A stretch of DNA of 64,000 nucleotides from Botryotinia globosa (lineage: Eukaryota > Ascomycota > Leotiomycetes > Helotiales > Sclerotiniaceae): contig RCSZ01000002.1 in NCBI GenBank assembly GCA_014898425.1, positions 1,302,001 through 1,366,000 on the forward strand, in the 5' to 3' direction. The notes beneath the pieces were generated by a model. The model saw only the letters and a program-made list of their open reading frames with translations. It was not told the origin of the DNA and did no database searches. This document shows, in pieces, positions 1 to 11,207 of the stretch (the stretch's first letter is position 1; every line of letters begins with the position of its first letter). A program made the translations under genes and the position numbers.

Positions 1-530
1 ATATTCGAAAATTTTATATTCGAAAATAGTATAGAGAAATTTCAGAATCTTATTCTGAACAATGAAATCTCTAGTGCTTTTTAAATAACTTTCGAAATTA
101 ATAAAGAAATAAAAGAAAATTATCAAAATCTTATCTATTCTATTTATAAATATTACAAAAAAGGAATCACTTATCGATTCTATAGGCTGTTAGCTAAAGA
201 TTTCAAAAAAGAAAAAGATTTCGATTTCTTTTATTATTTATTCTATAGATTCGATATATATATAAACTATAAAGGAAATATCCCTAAACTATCTAATTTA
301 TCTAATTCGTTTAATTCGTTTAATTCGTTTAATTCCTCTCAAATTCCTATTCAAACTGAAGGAATATATATATCTTGGTATAATCCTTATTTTGAAAAAC
401 TAGAAAAACAAAAAAAACACAATCAAAACTTTCAAGATTGAATAAAAATCGAATTAGAATTCTATAAAACCCTAAAATTCGATTTTTTAATATATTTTAC
501 TGAATATATAGATAATTGGTAAGGAAAAAT
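1..530 (+). pseudogene. Decayed coding remnant, family unknown
   Basis: I do not recognise this. Read in the plus direction, about 130 codons from about 97 to 440 are nearly open and of mixed composition, with segments such as KEIKENYQNLIYSIYKYYKK and KDFDFFYYLFYRFDIYINYK. A short run of 10-bp repeats at about 303-335 encodes an SNSFNSFNS stretch. Stops appear further on at TAA and TGA codons, as RIP would make from CAA or TGG. The 5' end lies outside the window. It is probably part of a transposable element rather than a host gene, because base composition and decay match the surrounding repeats. Confidence 0.3.
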
Positions 531-540
531 CAACCCTTTA

Positions 541-638
541 ATATTATAAAATATTATAAAATATTATAAAATATTATAAAATATTATAAAATATTATAAA
601 ATATTATAAAATATTATAAAATATTATAAAATATTATA
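541..638. repeat. 10-bp tandem repeat, unit ATATTATAAA
   Basis: The unit ATATTATAAA repeats head to tail without interruption for 9.8 copies. From 640 to 1,021 the sequence is AT-rich with no gene that I can support. Confidence 0.97.
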
Positions 639-1023
639 TATTTATAAAAGCTTATGATATAGTTATTATATACAAAATATTTTTAGAAATCTTTTTAAAT
701 AAATCAAAAAACTATGAAAATCTTATAGAATTTAAATTTTATTTTGAAATAAAATACAAAATTCATTATTTTAAACTTTGAGATACTCTAAATATACATC
801 TTAAATTAAATTTCGATTAAAATATACTCGAAAAAAAGTAATTCGAAAATCTGGATCTCTTTTTTTGATAATCAATAAAATATAGGGATTGGAAAGCATA
901 CTTTGAAAAGATTTATTTAAAACTAAATAATAATTTAATTATTCAACAAAAACAAATAATTGTAATATCAACTAACAATATCAAAAGCATTATATATCGA
1001 CTATAAAAAGCAATAAAACCCTA

Positions 1024-1368
1024 TCCCCTATACCGCTGAGAATAGGCTCCAAAAGTAGTCCGTGCAATATACCTTGAATAATAAAGCCTTATTAAATAGA
1101 ATGACTATTTTAGTGGATTTTCAGTTATATTTTTTATATTATTAAATCTTGATTTTAAATATTGATTTTTTATAATTTCAAAAAAAAGAAAAGATTGAGA
1201 ATTAGTATATATTATTATATTAGAAGTTTTGATATAGAAAAAATATTGATCGAATTTTATATCAAAAAATAAATATAAATATTGGGTTAAATTCAAGGAA
1301 TCTTAATAATCTAATTGGTCAGTAAGACCCTGTTAAGCGAGGGAGCCCATTCTCAGCGGTATAGGGGA
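1024..1368. mobile_element. 345-bp non-autonomous TIR element (Tc1/mariner or pogo-like)
   Basis: The ends are inverted repeats: 1022-1050 reads TATCCCCTATACCGCTGAGA and onward, and 1342-1370 is its reverse complement with one mismatch over 29 bp (flanking TA included). A TA dinucleotide borders each side (1022-1023 and 1369-1370), as expected for a TA target duplication. The interior is AT-rich and too short for a transposase; a 63-codon minus-strand frame (1105-1296) has no recognisable motif. Just inside the right TIR, read on the minus strand, are CTCGCTTA and then ACTGACCAAT. The same order is found in the element at 30,401-30,876, so the two are related. Confidence 0.75.
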
Positions 1369-1370
1369 TA

Positions 1371-1790
1371 TAAAAACTTTAAAAACTAAAAAATTAAAGC
1401 TAATTTATTAGCAATATTATAAAAAAAACTTTTAAAAAAGCATTTTCATTAATAAAATAAAAAGTTTCAAATCAACAAAAGATTGATAAAAATAAGATAT
1501 AATATATTTTATTCTAAAAAATACAAAAATATATCAAAACCTAATTTAAAAATAATATAATTCGAATAAATCGAATCAAATATAATATCATCGGAAAGAT
1601 AAAATTCAAAATATCAATAAAAAATTAAAATCATCGAGAACTAATAAAATCACTGGGAATTAAAAAGATTATTGGGGAAATAAAATTCGTATTTTCAACA
1701 AAAATCAAGATCACCGGGAAGAATCTAATATAAAAAGTATTAAAATTGAATTATTTATTTATAATAAAAAAGAATAATTTAATATTTATA
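1371..1790. other. AT-rich stretch, no gene seen
   Basis: This stretch precedes the copia gag remnant. It has scattered less-mutated patches with CACTGGGAA- and CACCGGGAA-like words around 1,650-1,720. I could not find a copy of a copia LTR here, so the 5' LTR of the downstream element is either missing or mutated beyond recognition. Confidence 0.4.
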
Positions 1791-2671
1791 ATATTAGTTC
1801 TAAAAATATATTATTAAAAAACGTTTTAGAGATCTATTTTAAAGCTATTTATTAAATAAATTAATAAATAAAATATAAGTATATTATATTATTAATTTAT
1901 TTATATTTTTAAATATATTCTTAAATAAATAGTTTTATTATAAAGATATATATTAAAAATGAATATAGGGATATATTTTAATAATAAATTATTAATAGAA
2001 TGTTCTAATTATATAGAATAAATTTAAAAAGCTTATTTATATTTAGAAATTAATAATTATATACTATATATTATTAATAATTCTGAAGAAAAACCTTAAA
2101 TATTAATATATTTAAAAAACATTCTATAGATTTTAAATCTATAGAAATTCAAATAAAATATAATGATAAATTGAAAGAATATAATCAATATTGTAATAAA
2201 GTATTAGCAGTTATTAGATTAATAATAAATATTAATTTAAATAAAAGATTTAAAAATATTAAATCTGTTATAAAGTTTTGGAATACAATTAATAATATAT
2301 TTAAAAAGATTTCTTTAGATTTAATAAATTGATATTTTGCTAAAATCATTAATTCAAATTATAATGATTTTAATAATATTGATGAATATATAAATTATAT
2401 TGAATTCGCTAATTGTTATTTAAAATTAATTAAAATTGATTTTTAAGATCAATTTTTAATTTGGATTATATTTGAAAATTTAAATAATTATTTCGATTCT
2501 TTTAAATCAAGAAAAATTAAAGAATTATCAAAAGAATTATTAAAAGAAATCTCTAAAATTAATTTAAATAAACTATATTTTAAACTAAATTTTGAAGAGG
2601 TTAGAATAAAAAACTCTTTAAAAATTATTAATATAAATAAAATTATAAAATCTTTAAATACTATTTCTAAT

Positions 2672-2740
2672 TATACTTTTTGTAATAAAAAAGATTATTT
2701 AGAAAGTAAATGCTTTAAAAAGCATCCTGAATTATTCAAT
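2672..2740 (+). pseudogene. copia Gag zinc knuckle remnant
   Basis: The reading is YTFCNKKDYLESKC followed by FKKHPEL. This fits a CX2CX4HX4C knuckle in which the first Cys is now Tyr, the Gly before His is Asp and the His is Tyr. All three changes are single transitions of the kind RIP makes. Gag knuckles bind the RNA genome in the retrotransposon particle; this one has lost its metal ligands. Confidence 0.7.
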
Positions 2741-3139
2741 AAAAATTATTCTAAAAATAATAATAAAAGTAATCAATATAAAATTAATAAAAATATTAAT
2801 AAAAATCAATTAAAAAGAATAAATTCAAGAAGTTATTCAATAAAAAGATAAAAAATAATAAAAATAATAATAAAAAGGATTATAATAATCAAAATCCTAA
2901 GGAATCTATTCTAAAATTCGATGAATTAAATAAAAATTATGATATAAATTATAATAATAATAATAATTCATCAAATTATAATATATTAGATGTTGTTAGC
3001 TCCCCCGAAAATAAATTAACTATTATGATATTATTATTAAATAATAATAAAAAACATAATATTGATCAAATTAATAATAAAATGAATAAAAGTATTAATA
3101 AAAATATTAATAAAAATAGTAATAAACTTAAGAAAAATA

Positions 3140-3769
3140 TTGATAAAAATGTTAATATCAAAGATTAATATCAAAGATTATCAAAAAGATAATATTAAAA
3201 ATAATAGTATTATTTTAGATTTAGGAGTAACAAAGTATTATAACTCTAATAAAAATTGGTTAATAAATTATAAAATATATAATTCATTTAAATTTGTTAT
3301 TACAACCAATAATGAAACTATTCCAATTTATGAATACAGAGATATTCTATTAGTTATTAATAATAAATTATTATTAATAAAAAATATGAAATTTATTTTT
3401 AGTCTAAAGTCGATTTTAATAAATATTAAATTAGTTGCAAAAAGAGGTTGGATTAGTTATATAGAATCCCTTGGAGATAAATTTCATTTTAATTATAAAA
3501 TATTAAATATGAAAATTACAGTAAAATGGATTAAAAATGCTATCTATTTAAATTATAATATAAATTATTATTTATTGATGAAATATAATTCTGAAAAAAT
3601 TATTAATATTATTAATAATAAGAATAAATGTAATATTTATAAAATAAATCAAAAAGAAAATTCTGAAAAAGATTTAAATATTAATTCGAATATAAATTCG
3701 AATAATAAAGAAAAATCTAATGAATTAAATATTAGAAAAAATAATAATTTTAATATTTTAGATTTATAG
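3140..3769 (+). pseudogene. copia protease and linker fragment (209 codons open)
   Basis: This is the longest open piece of the copia pol. Near residues 24-32 it has IILDLGVTKYY, which matches the aspartic protease active-site context DSGAT of copia elements, with Ser changed to Leu and Ala to Val. Further motifs usual in fungal copia proteases follow: an NNETIPIYEY stretch and a long hydrophobic KFIFSLKSILINIK stretch. The C-terminal part is Asn/Lys-rich linker. The ATG at 3,140 is only the first in an open stretch, because the real gag-pol frame begins well upstream. It would normally cut the polyprotein; the altered active site makes activity unlikely. Confidence 0.75.
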
Positions 3770-3779
3770 TATAAATATC

Positions 3780-4900
3780 TAAGATATATATATAAAGAAT
3801 ATTTTACTAAAATTATTAAATTTAATGAAAAAGAATTAAATTTAAAAGTGTGTGAAAGCTATCTTTTTAGGAAAATATATCAGAATATCACTAAAAATTT
3901 ATTAAAAATAAATTTAAATCTTTTTAATAAAATAAGTATTGATATTTTAGAATCTATAAAAAGTGGTTTTAAAGGAGAAAAATATATAATTATTTTTATT
4001 GAATAAACTATTAGATTTGTATAAGTATATTCAATTAAAAATAAATTTAATGTTTTTAAAATTTTAAAAGAATTTTATAATATGATATTAAATCAATTTA
4101 ATATCAAAATAAAAATTATTAGAATTGATAATACTTTTGAATTTAAATCGAATAAATGGGAGCTTTTTATAAAGTCAAAAGGAATTTTAATGGAATATAT
4201 AAGTCTATATATTTATTTATAAAATGGAATAGTCAAAAAATTAAATTTATATTTAATAAAAAGATTATTAATAATAATTCAAGAATTATTAATATCTATA
4301 AAATTATAGTTTTATTTAATTTAAGATATAATATATATTAAAAATAGAATATATAATCGAATTATTAAAACTCCTTTTTATAAAAAGCTATATAAAAAAA
4401 TCCTGAATTAAATAATATAAAAACCTTAGATTCTCTTGCTTTTATATATAAATATAAAGAGTAAAAAGATAATAAACTGAATTTTAAAGTATAAAAAGGA
4501 ATATTATTATTATATATATCACTTTATAATTTAATATTTTATATTTCTGATATAAATCGAATTATTAGCTTAAAAGATTTCATTATTTATGAGAATATTC
4601 AATATTATTAGAATAATAATGATAATAATAATAATATCAATAAAAATATTATTGATTTAAAACAAATAGAATTAAAAAATCTATTTAATAATAATTTTAT
4701 TCCTTTTGAAATAGAAATTCAAGAAGATGATAGTTATTATAAAAATTATAAAAATGATAAAAATAATAATATTTATTATGAAAATTATAATAAAAATAAT
4801 AAAAATAATATTCATTATAAAAATTATAATATAAATAATAAAAAGAATAATAATAATAATATAAATCAGAAGCTAAATATGAATAACAAGCGTTCTATAA
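3780..4900 (+). pseudogene. copia integrase remnant
   Basis: In shifting frames the sequence reads ISIDILESIKSGFKGEKYII, then KIIRIDNTFEFKS (about 4,113-4,152), then GILMEYISLYIYL. These match the integrase core: the first catalytic Asp region, the second Asp as DNG(S)EF, and the GI..EYTSPYTPQQNG segment that precedes the catalytic Glu. The PQQNG part is mutated. A 61-codon open piece at 4,156-4,341 lies in a different frame and is not meaningful by itself. Downstream (about 4,430-4,620) comes the copia-specific tail with YIPDIN-like wording. Confidence 0.7.
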
Positions 4901-5149
4901 TTGAAATCCCTTATAATTTAAATTTGCTAATCTCATTAAAATAATCAAAAAGAATAAGAGATATAAAACCTCAATTAAATTATCATAATCTAGTTTATTT
5001 AGTATATATCAAATATCTAAATAATAATATTAAATGAAAAATAAATAATATTAATAAAAATCAATCATTATTATTAGGATTTAATATTAAAACAGACGAA
5101 AGTCAGAAAATTATTATTAAAATTAATAATAAAACTAATCTAAAAAGCC

Positions 5150-6760
5150 CTGAAACCTATATCAAAGCTATAAATTCAAATCAAAAAGAAAATTGAATAA
5201 AAGCTATGAATTATAAGATTAAAACTCTAGAAAATAATAATATATAGGATATTATCGATATTAATAATAATAATATTAATATTATCAAAGATAAAAATGA
5301 TAATATTATCAATAAAAATATTAAAAAGAATAATATTACTAATTTTTTAAAAACTAGATAAATTTATAAAATTAAATATTTATCTAATAATTTTATTAAA
5401 TTTAAAGCTAGATTTCTTATCAAAAGATTTGAAGAGTTATATAGAATAAATTATTTAAATATATTTGTTAGTGTAATAAAGAAAATAATTTGAAAATTAA
5501 TATTTGTATTAATAATATCAAGATTTTGGCTTATATATAAAATTGATAGAATATTAGTTTTTGTATAGAGTAATATTAATATAAATTTATATATTAAATT
5601 CTTGGAAATTATTAATATAAATTATAATAAGAATAATATATTAAAATTAAACAAAACATTATATAGATTAAAATAATCTATTAGAATCTGATATAATATA
5701 TTAAAAAATGTATTATATAAGTTAAATTTTAATTTGTTAATATTAAATGAATTTATTTTTATTAATAAGATATTAGAATAAATATTAAATATATATATAA
5801 ATAATATTGTAATAATAAAACCTAATAAAAATCTCATTAAAAATTTCATTTAAAATATTAAAAAATATTTTGATTTAAAGGATTTAGACTTTATAAAAAA
5901 CTATTTAGGTATTCAAGTTAAAATTAATAATAACTCTTTTGAATTAATTCAAAAAGATTATATTAATAAATATCTAATTAATTTAAAAATAGAAAATTAT
6001 AATATTATTTCTATTTCAATAGACTTTAAAAATAAATTCTAAAAGAATCTTGAAATAGTTAATATTTTTGATATAAAATATACTCAAAAATCAATAGGAA
6101 GAGCTTTTTATATAATTTTAGGAATTAAATAGGATATATATTTTTCTATATTAATATTAATCAAATTCATTTCAAACCTTAATTCAAATTATATAATGAA
6201 AGCTAAATGAATTTTTAAATATTTAAAAATTCAAAAAATTTGGGAATTCGATATATAAAGAATATTAATGATAATATTAATATTAAAAATTATAATATTA
6301 ATAATTATATTAAAAGATATTCAGATGTAGATTTTGTAAAGAATATTAATTTGATTAAATCAACTAATAGTTATATATTTATATATATTAATAGACCTAT
6401 TAATTGAAAAACTAAACTTTAATTTATAATAACGTAAAATATAGCTAAAGCTGAATTAATAGTTATCAATTTAATCATAAAAGAAGTAATTTATATTCAA
6501 AAAATATTAAAAGATTTAAATGAATATAAATAGAATAAATTCGTTTTATATATAAATAATAAAGCAGTAATATGTATTTCAGAAAATCTTGTTTTTCATA
6601 AAAGAAGTAAATATATTGCTACAAAATATTATTTAATAAGAGAATTAATAAATAAAGGATTAATCAACTTAATTTGAATCCTGTCATGTGTATAGAAACA
6701 ACTAGTAGAAGTCGTAAGCTTTACTACTAAGCCATATATACAATCTGATTAAAAGACATA
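5150..6760 (+). pseudogene. copia reverse transcriptase and RNase H remnant
   Basis: The RT start is visible as SPETYIKAINSNQKEN and KAMNYKIKTLENNN, followed by KARFLIKRFEELY, LKLNKTLYRLK and the palm motif YINN at 5,794-5,805 (normally YVDD, both catalytic Asp codons changed to Asn). Next come KKYFDLKDLDFIKNYLGIQV and YTQKSIGRAFYIILGIK, which are typical copia connection sequences. RNase H follows with a KAELIVINLIIKE stretch (about 6,435-6,490) and KILFFIKEVNILLQNI. The minus-strand 75-codon frame at 5,622-5,849 is antisense to this and is not a gene. Confidence 0.8.
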
Positions 6761-6811
6761 GTATTAGGGATTGAAATCCTAACAGTTTACTATTATATAT
6801 ATATTCTAACA
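6687..6811 (+). repeat. 125-bp direct repeat, copy 1 (copia pol 3' end)
   Basis: This aligns without gaps to 7,091-7,215. It reads on from the copia RNase H and encodes a KQLVEVVSFTTKPYIQSD segment, similar to the QLADxxTKP ending of copia pol. It ends in TATTCTAACA. Copy 1 carries more RIP-type changes than copy 2. Confidence 0.8.
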
Positions 6812-7090
6812 GAGCTCTCCTCTTTTATTCTTTTCATTCCAAAAAGGCTAATAATTATAGAGAATATTTATTTATATAGTTAATTATATAATATATAATA
6901 CAACAATTATATTAGTTATATCCTTACTATTAATAATCAATTATTAATAAATTCAGAATACCTAATCATTAAGTAGTATATCCTCGCCTCTGATCTACTT
7001 CTTATTAAGAAAATCTATTCCCAATCAAGCAAACTCTAATCAGAGATCCCAGAACTATATCCACTTGATTCAATCCCTGATACTCTATTA
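6812..7090. other. Spacer between two copia 3'-end copies
   Basis: These 279 bp lie between the two 125-bp repeats. The stretch is partly GC-normal (about 6,990-7,080) and has no gene that I can see. It might be the 3' untranslated region or LTR remains of the copia element. Confidence 0.4.
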
Positions 7091-7215
7091 TATACACGAA
7101 AACAATCAGTAGAAGTCGTAAGCTTTATTATTAAGCCATATACGCAATCTGATCAAAAGGTACAGTATCAGGGATTGAAGTCCTAATAGCTTACTACTAT
7201 ATATATATCCTAACA
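7091..7215 (+). repeat. 125-bp direct repeat, copy 2 (copia pol 3' end)
   Basis: This is the same segment as 6,687-6,811 and is still open in frame: KQSVEVVSFIIKPYTQSD then QKVQYQGLKS. It ends in TATCCTAACA. It keeps CAA and CAG codons where copy 1 has TAA or TAG, so it escaped most RIP or arrived later. Confidence 0.8.
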
Positions 7216-7232
7216 AATCCCTACAAACAATA

Positions 7233-7499
<267 letters not shown>

Positions 7500-7619
7500 C
7501 CCCACCTAGAACTATACACAGACTACTACCTCAAAAGCTTACAATCTCTGAATAGCTTCAAAATTCATATTTTAATAGAAAATATAAAAATATTAATCTT
7601 ATTTATTCTTAGAATTCTA

Positions 7620-7830
7620 AAAGCTATATAATATAGATATAAATATAGGTCCTGAGGGGCGTGAAAAAAGCTCGTATATCACATGCATATACACTAAATT
7701 AGCTTAGCGTAGATTAGGTAAACAAGGACCATTATCTTGGCCCTTGCCACCTAATCCTAAATATTATCTCTTTTACTTCACACAACCCTTACACTCGGCC
7801 CTCTAGTTCCGACCTTTTCAATCTGCCATT
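7620..7830 (+). promoter_or_regulatory. Promoter and 5' UTR region of the FunK1 gene
   Basis: Base composition switches here from AT-rich to normal. Before the ATG at 7,831 are pyrimidine-rich stretches (about 7,765-7,825, with CTTTTACTTCACACAACCC) that are common ahead of fungal start codons. There is no clear TATA box, and no specific factor site was recognised. Confidence 0.45.
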
Positions 7831-10477
7831 ATGGCTACAGCCTCCGAACTGGACAAAATCAGAAGTGAGCCGATCAAGGAAGGGTTAGGCACCTTCCGTC
7901 GTCGCTTTGAATCGTTCCGTTCCGATCTTGGTATCGCGTTGTCGTCCGATACAGTGCAAATCGTTTTTTCAACGGCTACCACTGCAGGTATACCTCAACT
8001 TCTTGGGATTACGTTTCTTACTAATTTACGTAGTTGTCAAAAGTCTTATGCTCGACCTTATTCATGCTTTGCAAAATCTACCAGCAAGCCGTATCCTTCA
8101 CTCACGTATTGCTGATAGAACCCTCTCTAGTGACCTTGCTATTCTATACATTCGCGTGGATTCGAACCAGTTAGACAGTACATCAGTCATCCCTCTGGTG
8201 GAACAGATTTTGAGGAATGATCCTGATGCACCAACCTGGAACGATGCGGATATTTGGCTTGCTGTGTTTGGGTTGGTCGCGCGAACAAATCCCATCACGC
8301 CTCCGACTGCCTTCGAGAAAGCCGTCCTCGACACGCCGCTTCGATCCAGCTCGGCTTCTCAGATGGGGGTTGAACAAACACACGACGAAGTTGATCAGCG
8401 AATACTCGAGGAGCTTACCGGGCGAGTCTTCTATGATGTTGGAGCCTTCTACGAACGATACTTCGAGGGGAAGTCCTGGACAAATAACACGAAGGATATC
8501 TACGAAGAGTCGAGGGCCCAATATGCAGAAGGCCGTTGGAGCGGGTGGCCAGAGCCTTCACTTCAAGGTCCATTTTTTGAGTGGTTCACGAAATTCCAGG
8601 ACACCATTCTCAGCGGATTGGGCCGTAGGTATTACACATCGACGAACAAAGCGTTGAGGGGCTCGGAGGCTGATCGCAAGCTTGACATTTTTCTTACCTC
8701 TACTGACGCTGTTCTACTGAGCGGTGAACACGACTGGTCAAATGTACTTGTCATTGGGGAACACAAACAGAATCCCGATGAGGATGGCTCTACAAAAACA
8801 TTGGTACAGTTGGCAGGGTATGTGCGTGAGGTGTTCGGAAGTCAACCGGAGCGGCGATTCGTCCCTGGTTTTACGATCTGCGGAAGCATGATGCGACTCT
8901 GGGTGTTCGACAGATCTGGCTCGTACAACTCCGAGAAGTTCGATGTACATAAAGAGCCTAAGCGATTCATTAGGGTTATTGCTGGGTATGCATTGATGAC
9001 GGATGCCGAGTTGGGGTTGAATACATTCGTTAAGCACGATGGAAACGGCAAGTACATCGTGGCACAAGATGTGAAAATTTCTTTGGAGGACAAGCCAATC
9101 GCCTCGACAAACGCGATAGTGTGCCGTGGAACGACATGTTATCGAGGAAGGAGGAGCGACTCCACGGAATGGGAGTATGTGGTCAAGTTTGCTTGGCCGT
9201 CTGATAAAAGGCAGCGGGAGGGAGAACTGTTGAAGTTGGCCAAAGAGAGGGGGGTCACAGGCATTGCTATGTGGTTCAATCATGAGCAGATTAATATTGA
9301 CGGTGACCCGGACACTATTTCGCATTTCCGACGAGATATGAAGTTCGGAAGGCCACGAAAGCTATCGAGCAAAGCTTCTTGGGTCCACAACAGTCCGGAA
9401 CCCAGCCGGGCGTACTCTAAATCAAGTCTCAGAGAAAGATTAGAGAGTAGTTCGAATCGCTTGAAGGGGCTAGGAACTGGTGTAAGTACATCTTCCTTTG
9501 GAAAGAAAAGAAAAAGAAATGAAAGACTTGAACCGGGGAGCAAACTGAAGAGATCTAAAACCGACGGTAGTCATGCCAGCGGGACGAATGCGCATACTAA
9601 AGAAGGCGAGCTAGATGTAATCGGTGCTCACAGTATTCAAGAATCGGTAGTCGATAGTTTAGCTGAGTCCCGGAATGAGTGGCAGCGGAATAATGTCGAT
9701 AGTAGTCAAGAAGCCGGAGTCGACAGTTTCACGGATTACGAAAGTGAGACGTACGACAACCGAGTGCACTGCTGTTTGGTAACTTCACCGGCTGGACGAC
9801 CTCTCCGCGAATATCATTCAGTTAGAGAGCTTTTAGAGGGGCTACGCGATGCTATCCGAGGCCATAGGTCGCTACTAGAGGATGGAAAGATTCTACATCG
9901 GGATATCTCCGAAAATAACATCATCATCACCGAGCTCCCTGCTGAAGGTGACCCGAAAGGAAGACTAATTGATTTGGACTTGGCAAAGGAGTTGGATAGT
10001 ATGCCAAGTGGGGCTCGTCACCGGACTGGCACAATGCAGTTTATGGCGATCGGGGTTCTTGAAGGCAATGGTCATACATATCGGCACGACCTCGAGTCAT
10101 TTTTTTACGTTTTCTTATGGATGTGCATTCGATATGGCTACGAAGATACAGGCAGGCAAAACCCCAGCAAGGTGATGAGAGCGAAGACAAATATACTGCG
10201 AGGTTGGTATACTGGGATGTACTGGGATATTGCTGCGAAAAAGATAGCGGCTATTATAGACAAACAAAGATTTGAGAAGATCATCGTGGAGTTTGCGCCG
10301 AAGTTCGAGAATCTCAAACCGTTGGCTCGCGAACTGCGAAATGTTCTTTTTCCATTCAGGGACGAAGCGATCTTTACCGGCACATTCCACGACCATAGTA
10401 TAATGTACGATGGGATGATCATGGCGTTCGACACGGCAATCGACCGTCTGGGTAAGGAGGAACAGGTAAATGCATAA
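7831..10477 (+). CDS. FunK1-type fungal protein kinase, two exons (866 aa)
   Basis: My model joins 7,831-7,987 to 8,034-10,477. The 46-bp intron has GTATAC at its start, a TTACTAAT branch site and TACGTAG at its end; removing it joins two frames and gives 866 residues. The start is the first ATG of the island, in context GCCATTATGG. Seen in the protein: GEHKQ near residues 294-298, FTICGSMMRLWVFDRSG, the catalytic loop HRDISENN at 674-681, IDLDLAKE around 698-705 in the place of the usual DFG, and GTMQFMAIGVL then HDLESFFYVFLWMC from about 737. These last motifs are the hallmark of the FunK1 family of Ser/Thr kinase-like proteins in fungi. A charged insert, with KKRKR near 544, separates the lobes and could be a nuclear signal. 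No specific substrate is known to me. The frame is intact and not RIP-mutated, unlike everything on both sides. Confidence 0.88.
7988..8033 (+). other. Intron of the FunK1 gene
   Basis: 46 bp, GT...AG, with a consensus-like branch site TTACTAAT 7 bases before the end of the intron. It is needed to connect MATASELDKIRSEP in exon 1 to VKSLMLDLIHALQNL in exon 2. An alternative start at 7,907 would read through the intron and replace the N-terminus with a hydrophobic stretch; I think this unlikely. Confidence 0.75.
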
Positions 10478-10780
10478 GGGAAGCAACCGGGTGTTAGCAT
10501 TATGGGGCGTTTTTGGGGAGGTCTAGAGAAAACTGTACGATACAATGATACTAGAGATAATCTTATTGTATAATATACCAAGGATTCATACTACCACTAT
10601 GTTGAAGATAAACTCTTGAATCGACGCCATGTAAGTATAGATCATTTCATACCAAGGAAGATATTAGAACTGTATCGTATATTGGAAGTTGGAAAAGTCA
10701 AGAAAAGACCAGTTCTCCAGGAAAGAATTGTCCCCTCAAGAAATATTATTCTTAAAAGAAAGAGTAGTTCTTGAAGAAAG
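10478..10780. other. 3' flank of the FunK1 gene
   Basis: GC-normal and then mixed sequence with no gene I can support. It presumably holds the 3' UTR and poly(A) site; an AT-rich stretch at about 10,540-10,580 is a candidate. A purine-rich degenerate lead-in to the next repeat starts at about 10,690. Confidence 0.4.
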
Positions 10781-10888
10781 ATTAGTTCTCAGGGAAAGAT
10801 TAGTTCTCAGGGAAAGATTAGTTCTCAGGGAAAGATTAGTTCTCAGGGAAAGATTAGTTCTCAGGGAAAGATTAGTTCTCAGGGAAAG
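10781..10888. repeat. 18-bp minisatellite, six exact copies
   Basis: The unit ATTAGTTCTCAGGGAAAG repeats six times exactly, with two or three degenerate copies before it (about 10,690-10,780). In one plus frame (10,689-10,922, 77 codons) it encodes ERLVLR repeats. That frame is open only because the unit length is a multiple of three and lacks a stop. I see no domain and no evidence that it is a gene. Confidence 0.95.
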
Positions 10889-10927
10889 ACTAATCGAAAC
10901 ACGGAATTCCCAGGGGGGTTGAGCACG

Positions 10928-10956
10928 AGAGTTCTACTACTACTCCGTAGAACTCT
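10928..10956. other. 10-bp perfect inverted repeat with 9-base loop
   Basis: AGAGTTCTAC at 10,928-10,937 is the reverse complement of 10,947-10,956, with TACTACTCC between them. It could form a hairpin in RNA or mark a small excised element. There is no poly-T tail, so a terminator role is not suggested. Confidence 0.6.
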
Positions 10957-11096
10957 TGTACAAGATTAACGCTGGAACGGTTTTCAGTATACCGATTTTG
11001 GCCTTAGATCTTTTTTTAGTTAATTCGATTTGCTGTACGTTATTTTCAAAGCATATCAAACTCCTTTACTATCGCTTTAATCATATCCTCTTCACC

Positions 11097-11207
11097 ATGA
11101 TCGACAAACCAAAGCGAAAATCCGAACGATTAAACCGGCGAAAAGTCACCCTGCTTAACAAAGCATATTCATAATGAGATATCAAGATTTTGCGAAGTGA
11201 ATATGTA
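11097..11207 (+). pseudogene. Broken start of a MADS/SRF-like gene
   Basis: The ATG at 11,097 stands in a good context (TTCACCATGA). The frame reads MIDKPKRKSERLNRR then KVTLLNKAYS and stops at 11,172. Skipping the 7 bases 11,169-11,175 lets the frame run on as EISRFCEVNMY up to 11,207. The order basic region, RRKVTLLxKAYE, then a short helix with Cys resembles the N-terminus of the MADS box (RKVTFxKRRxGLLKKAxEL) found in SRF-type DNA-binding proteins. The gene is interrupted at 11,207 by a solo LTR, and no continuation is readable on its far side. The similarity is short, so the family call is tentative. Confidence 0.45.

Larger units (their letters stand above)
1790..6811 (+). mobile_element. 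Ty1/copia LTR retrotransposon, RIP-degraded gag-pol
   Basis: The domains occur in copia order on the plus strand: gag with a CCHC zinc knuckle (about 2,672-2,740), protease (from about 3,200), GAG-pre-integrase and integrase core (about 3,780-4,900), reverse transcriptase (about 5,150-6,000) and RNase H to about 6,760. Integrase before reverse transcriptase separates copia from gypsy. Frames are broken by stops at former Gln and Trp codons, and key residues are changed: the reverse transcriptase motif YVDD reads YINN (5,794-5,805). The 5' LTR was not found. It cannot make working proteins in this form. Confidence 0.85.

Noticed and set aside
541..638. CRISPR-like array
   Set aside because: The 10-bp units are contiguous with no spacers, and the setting is eukaryotic.
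6687..7215. A small retrotransposon with 125-bp LTRs
   Set aside because: The repeats begin with TG or TA and end in CA, but there is no matching 5-bp flank, and both repeats encode the end of copia pol, so they are more likely duplicated pol ends.
8098..10581. Several open frames of 68-195 codons antisense or out of frame to the kinase gene
   Set aside because: They overlap a well-supported FunK1 gene with motifs in the right order and have no motifs themselves; they are shadows in GC-normal sequence.
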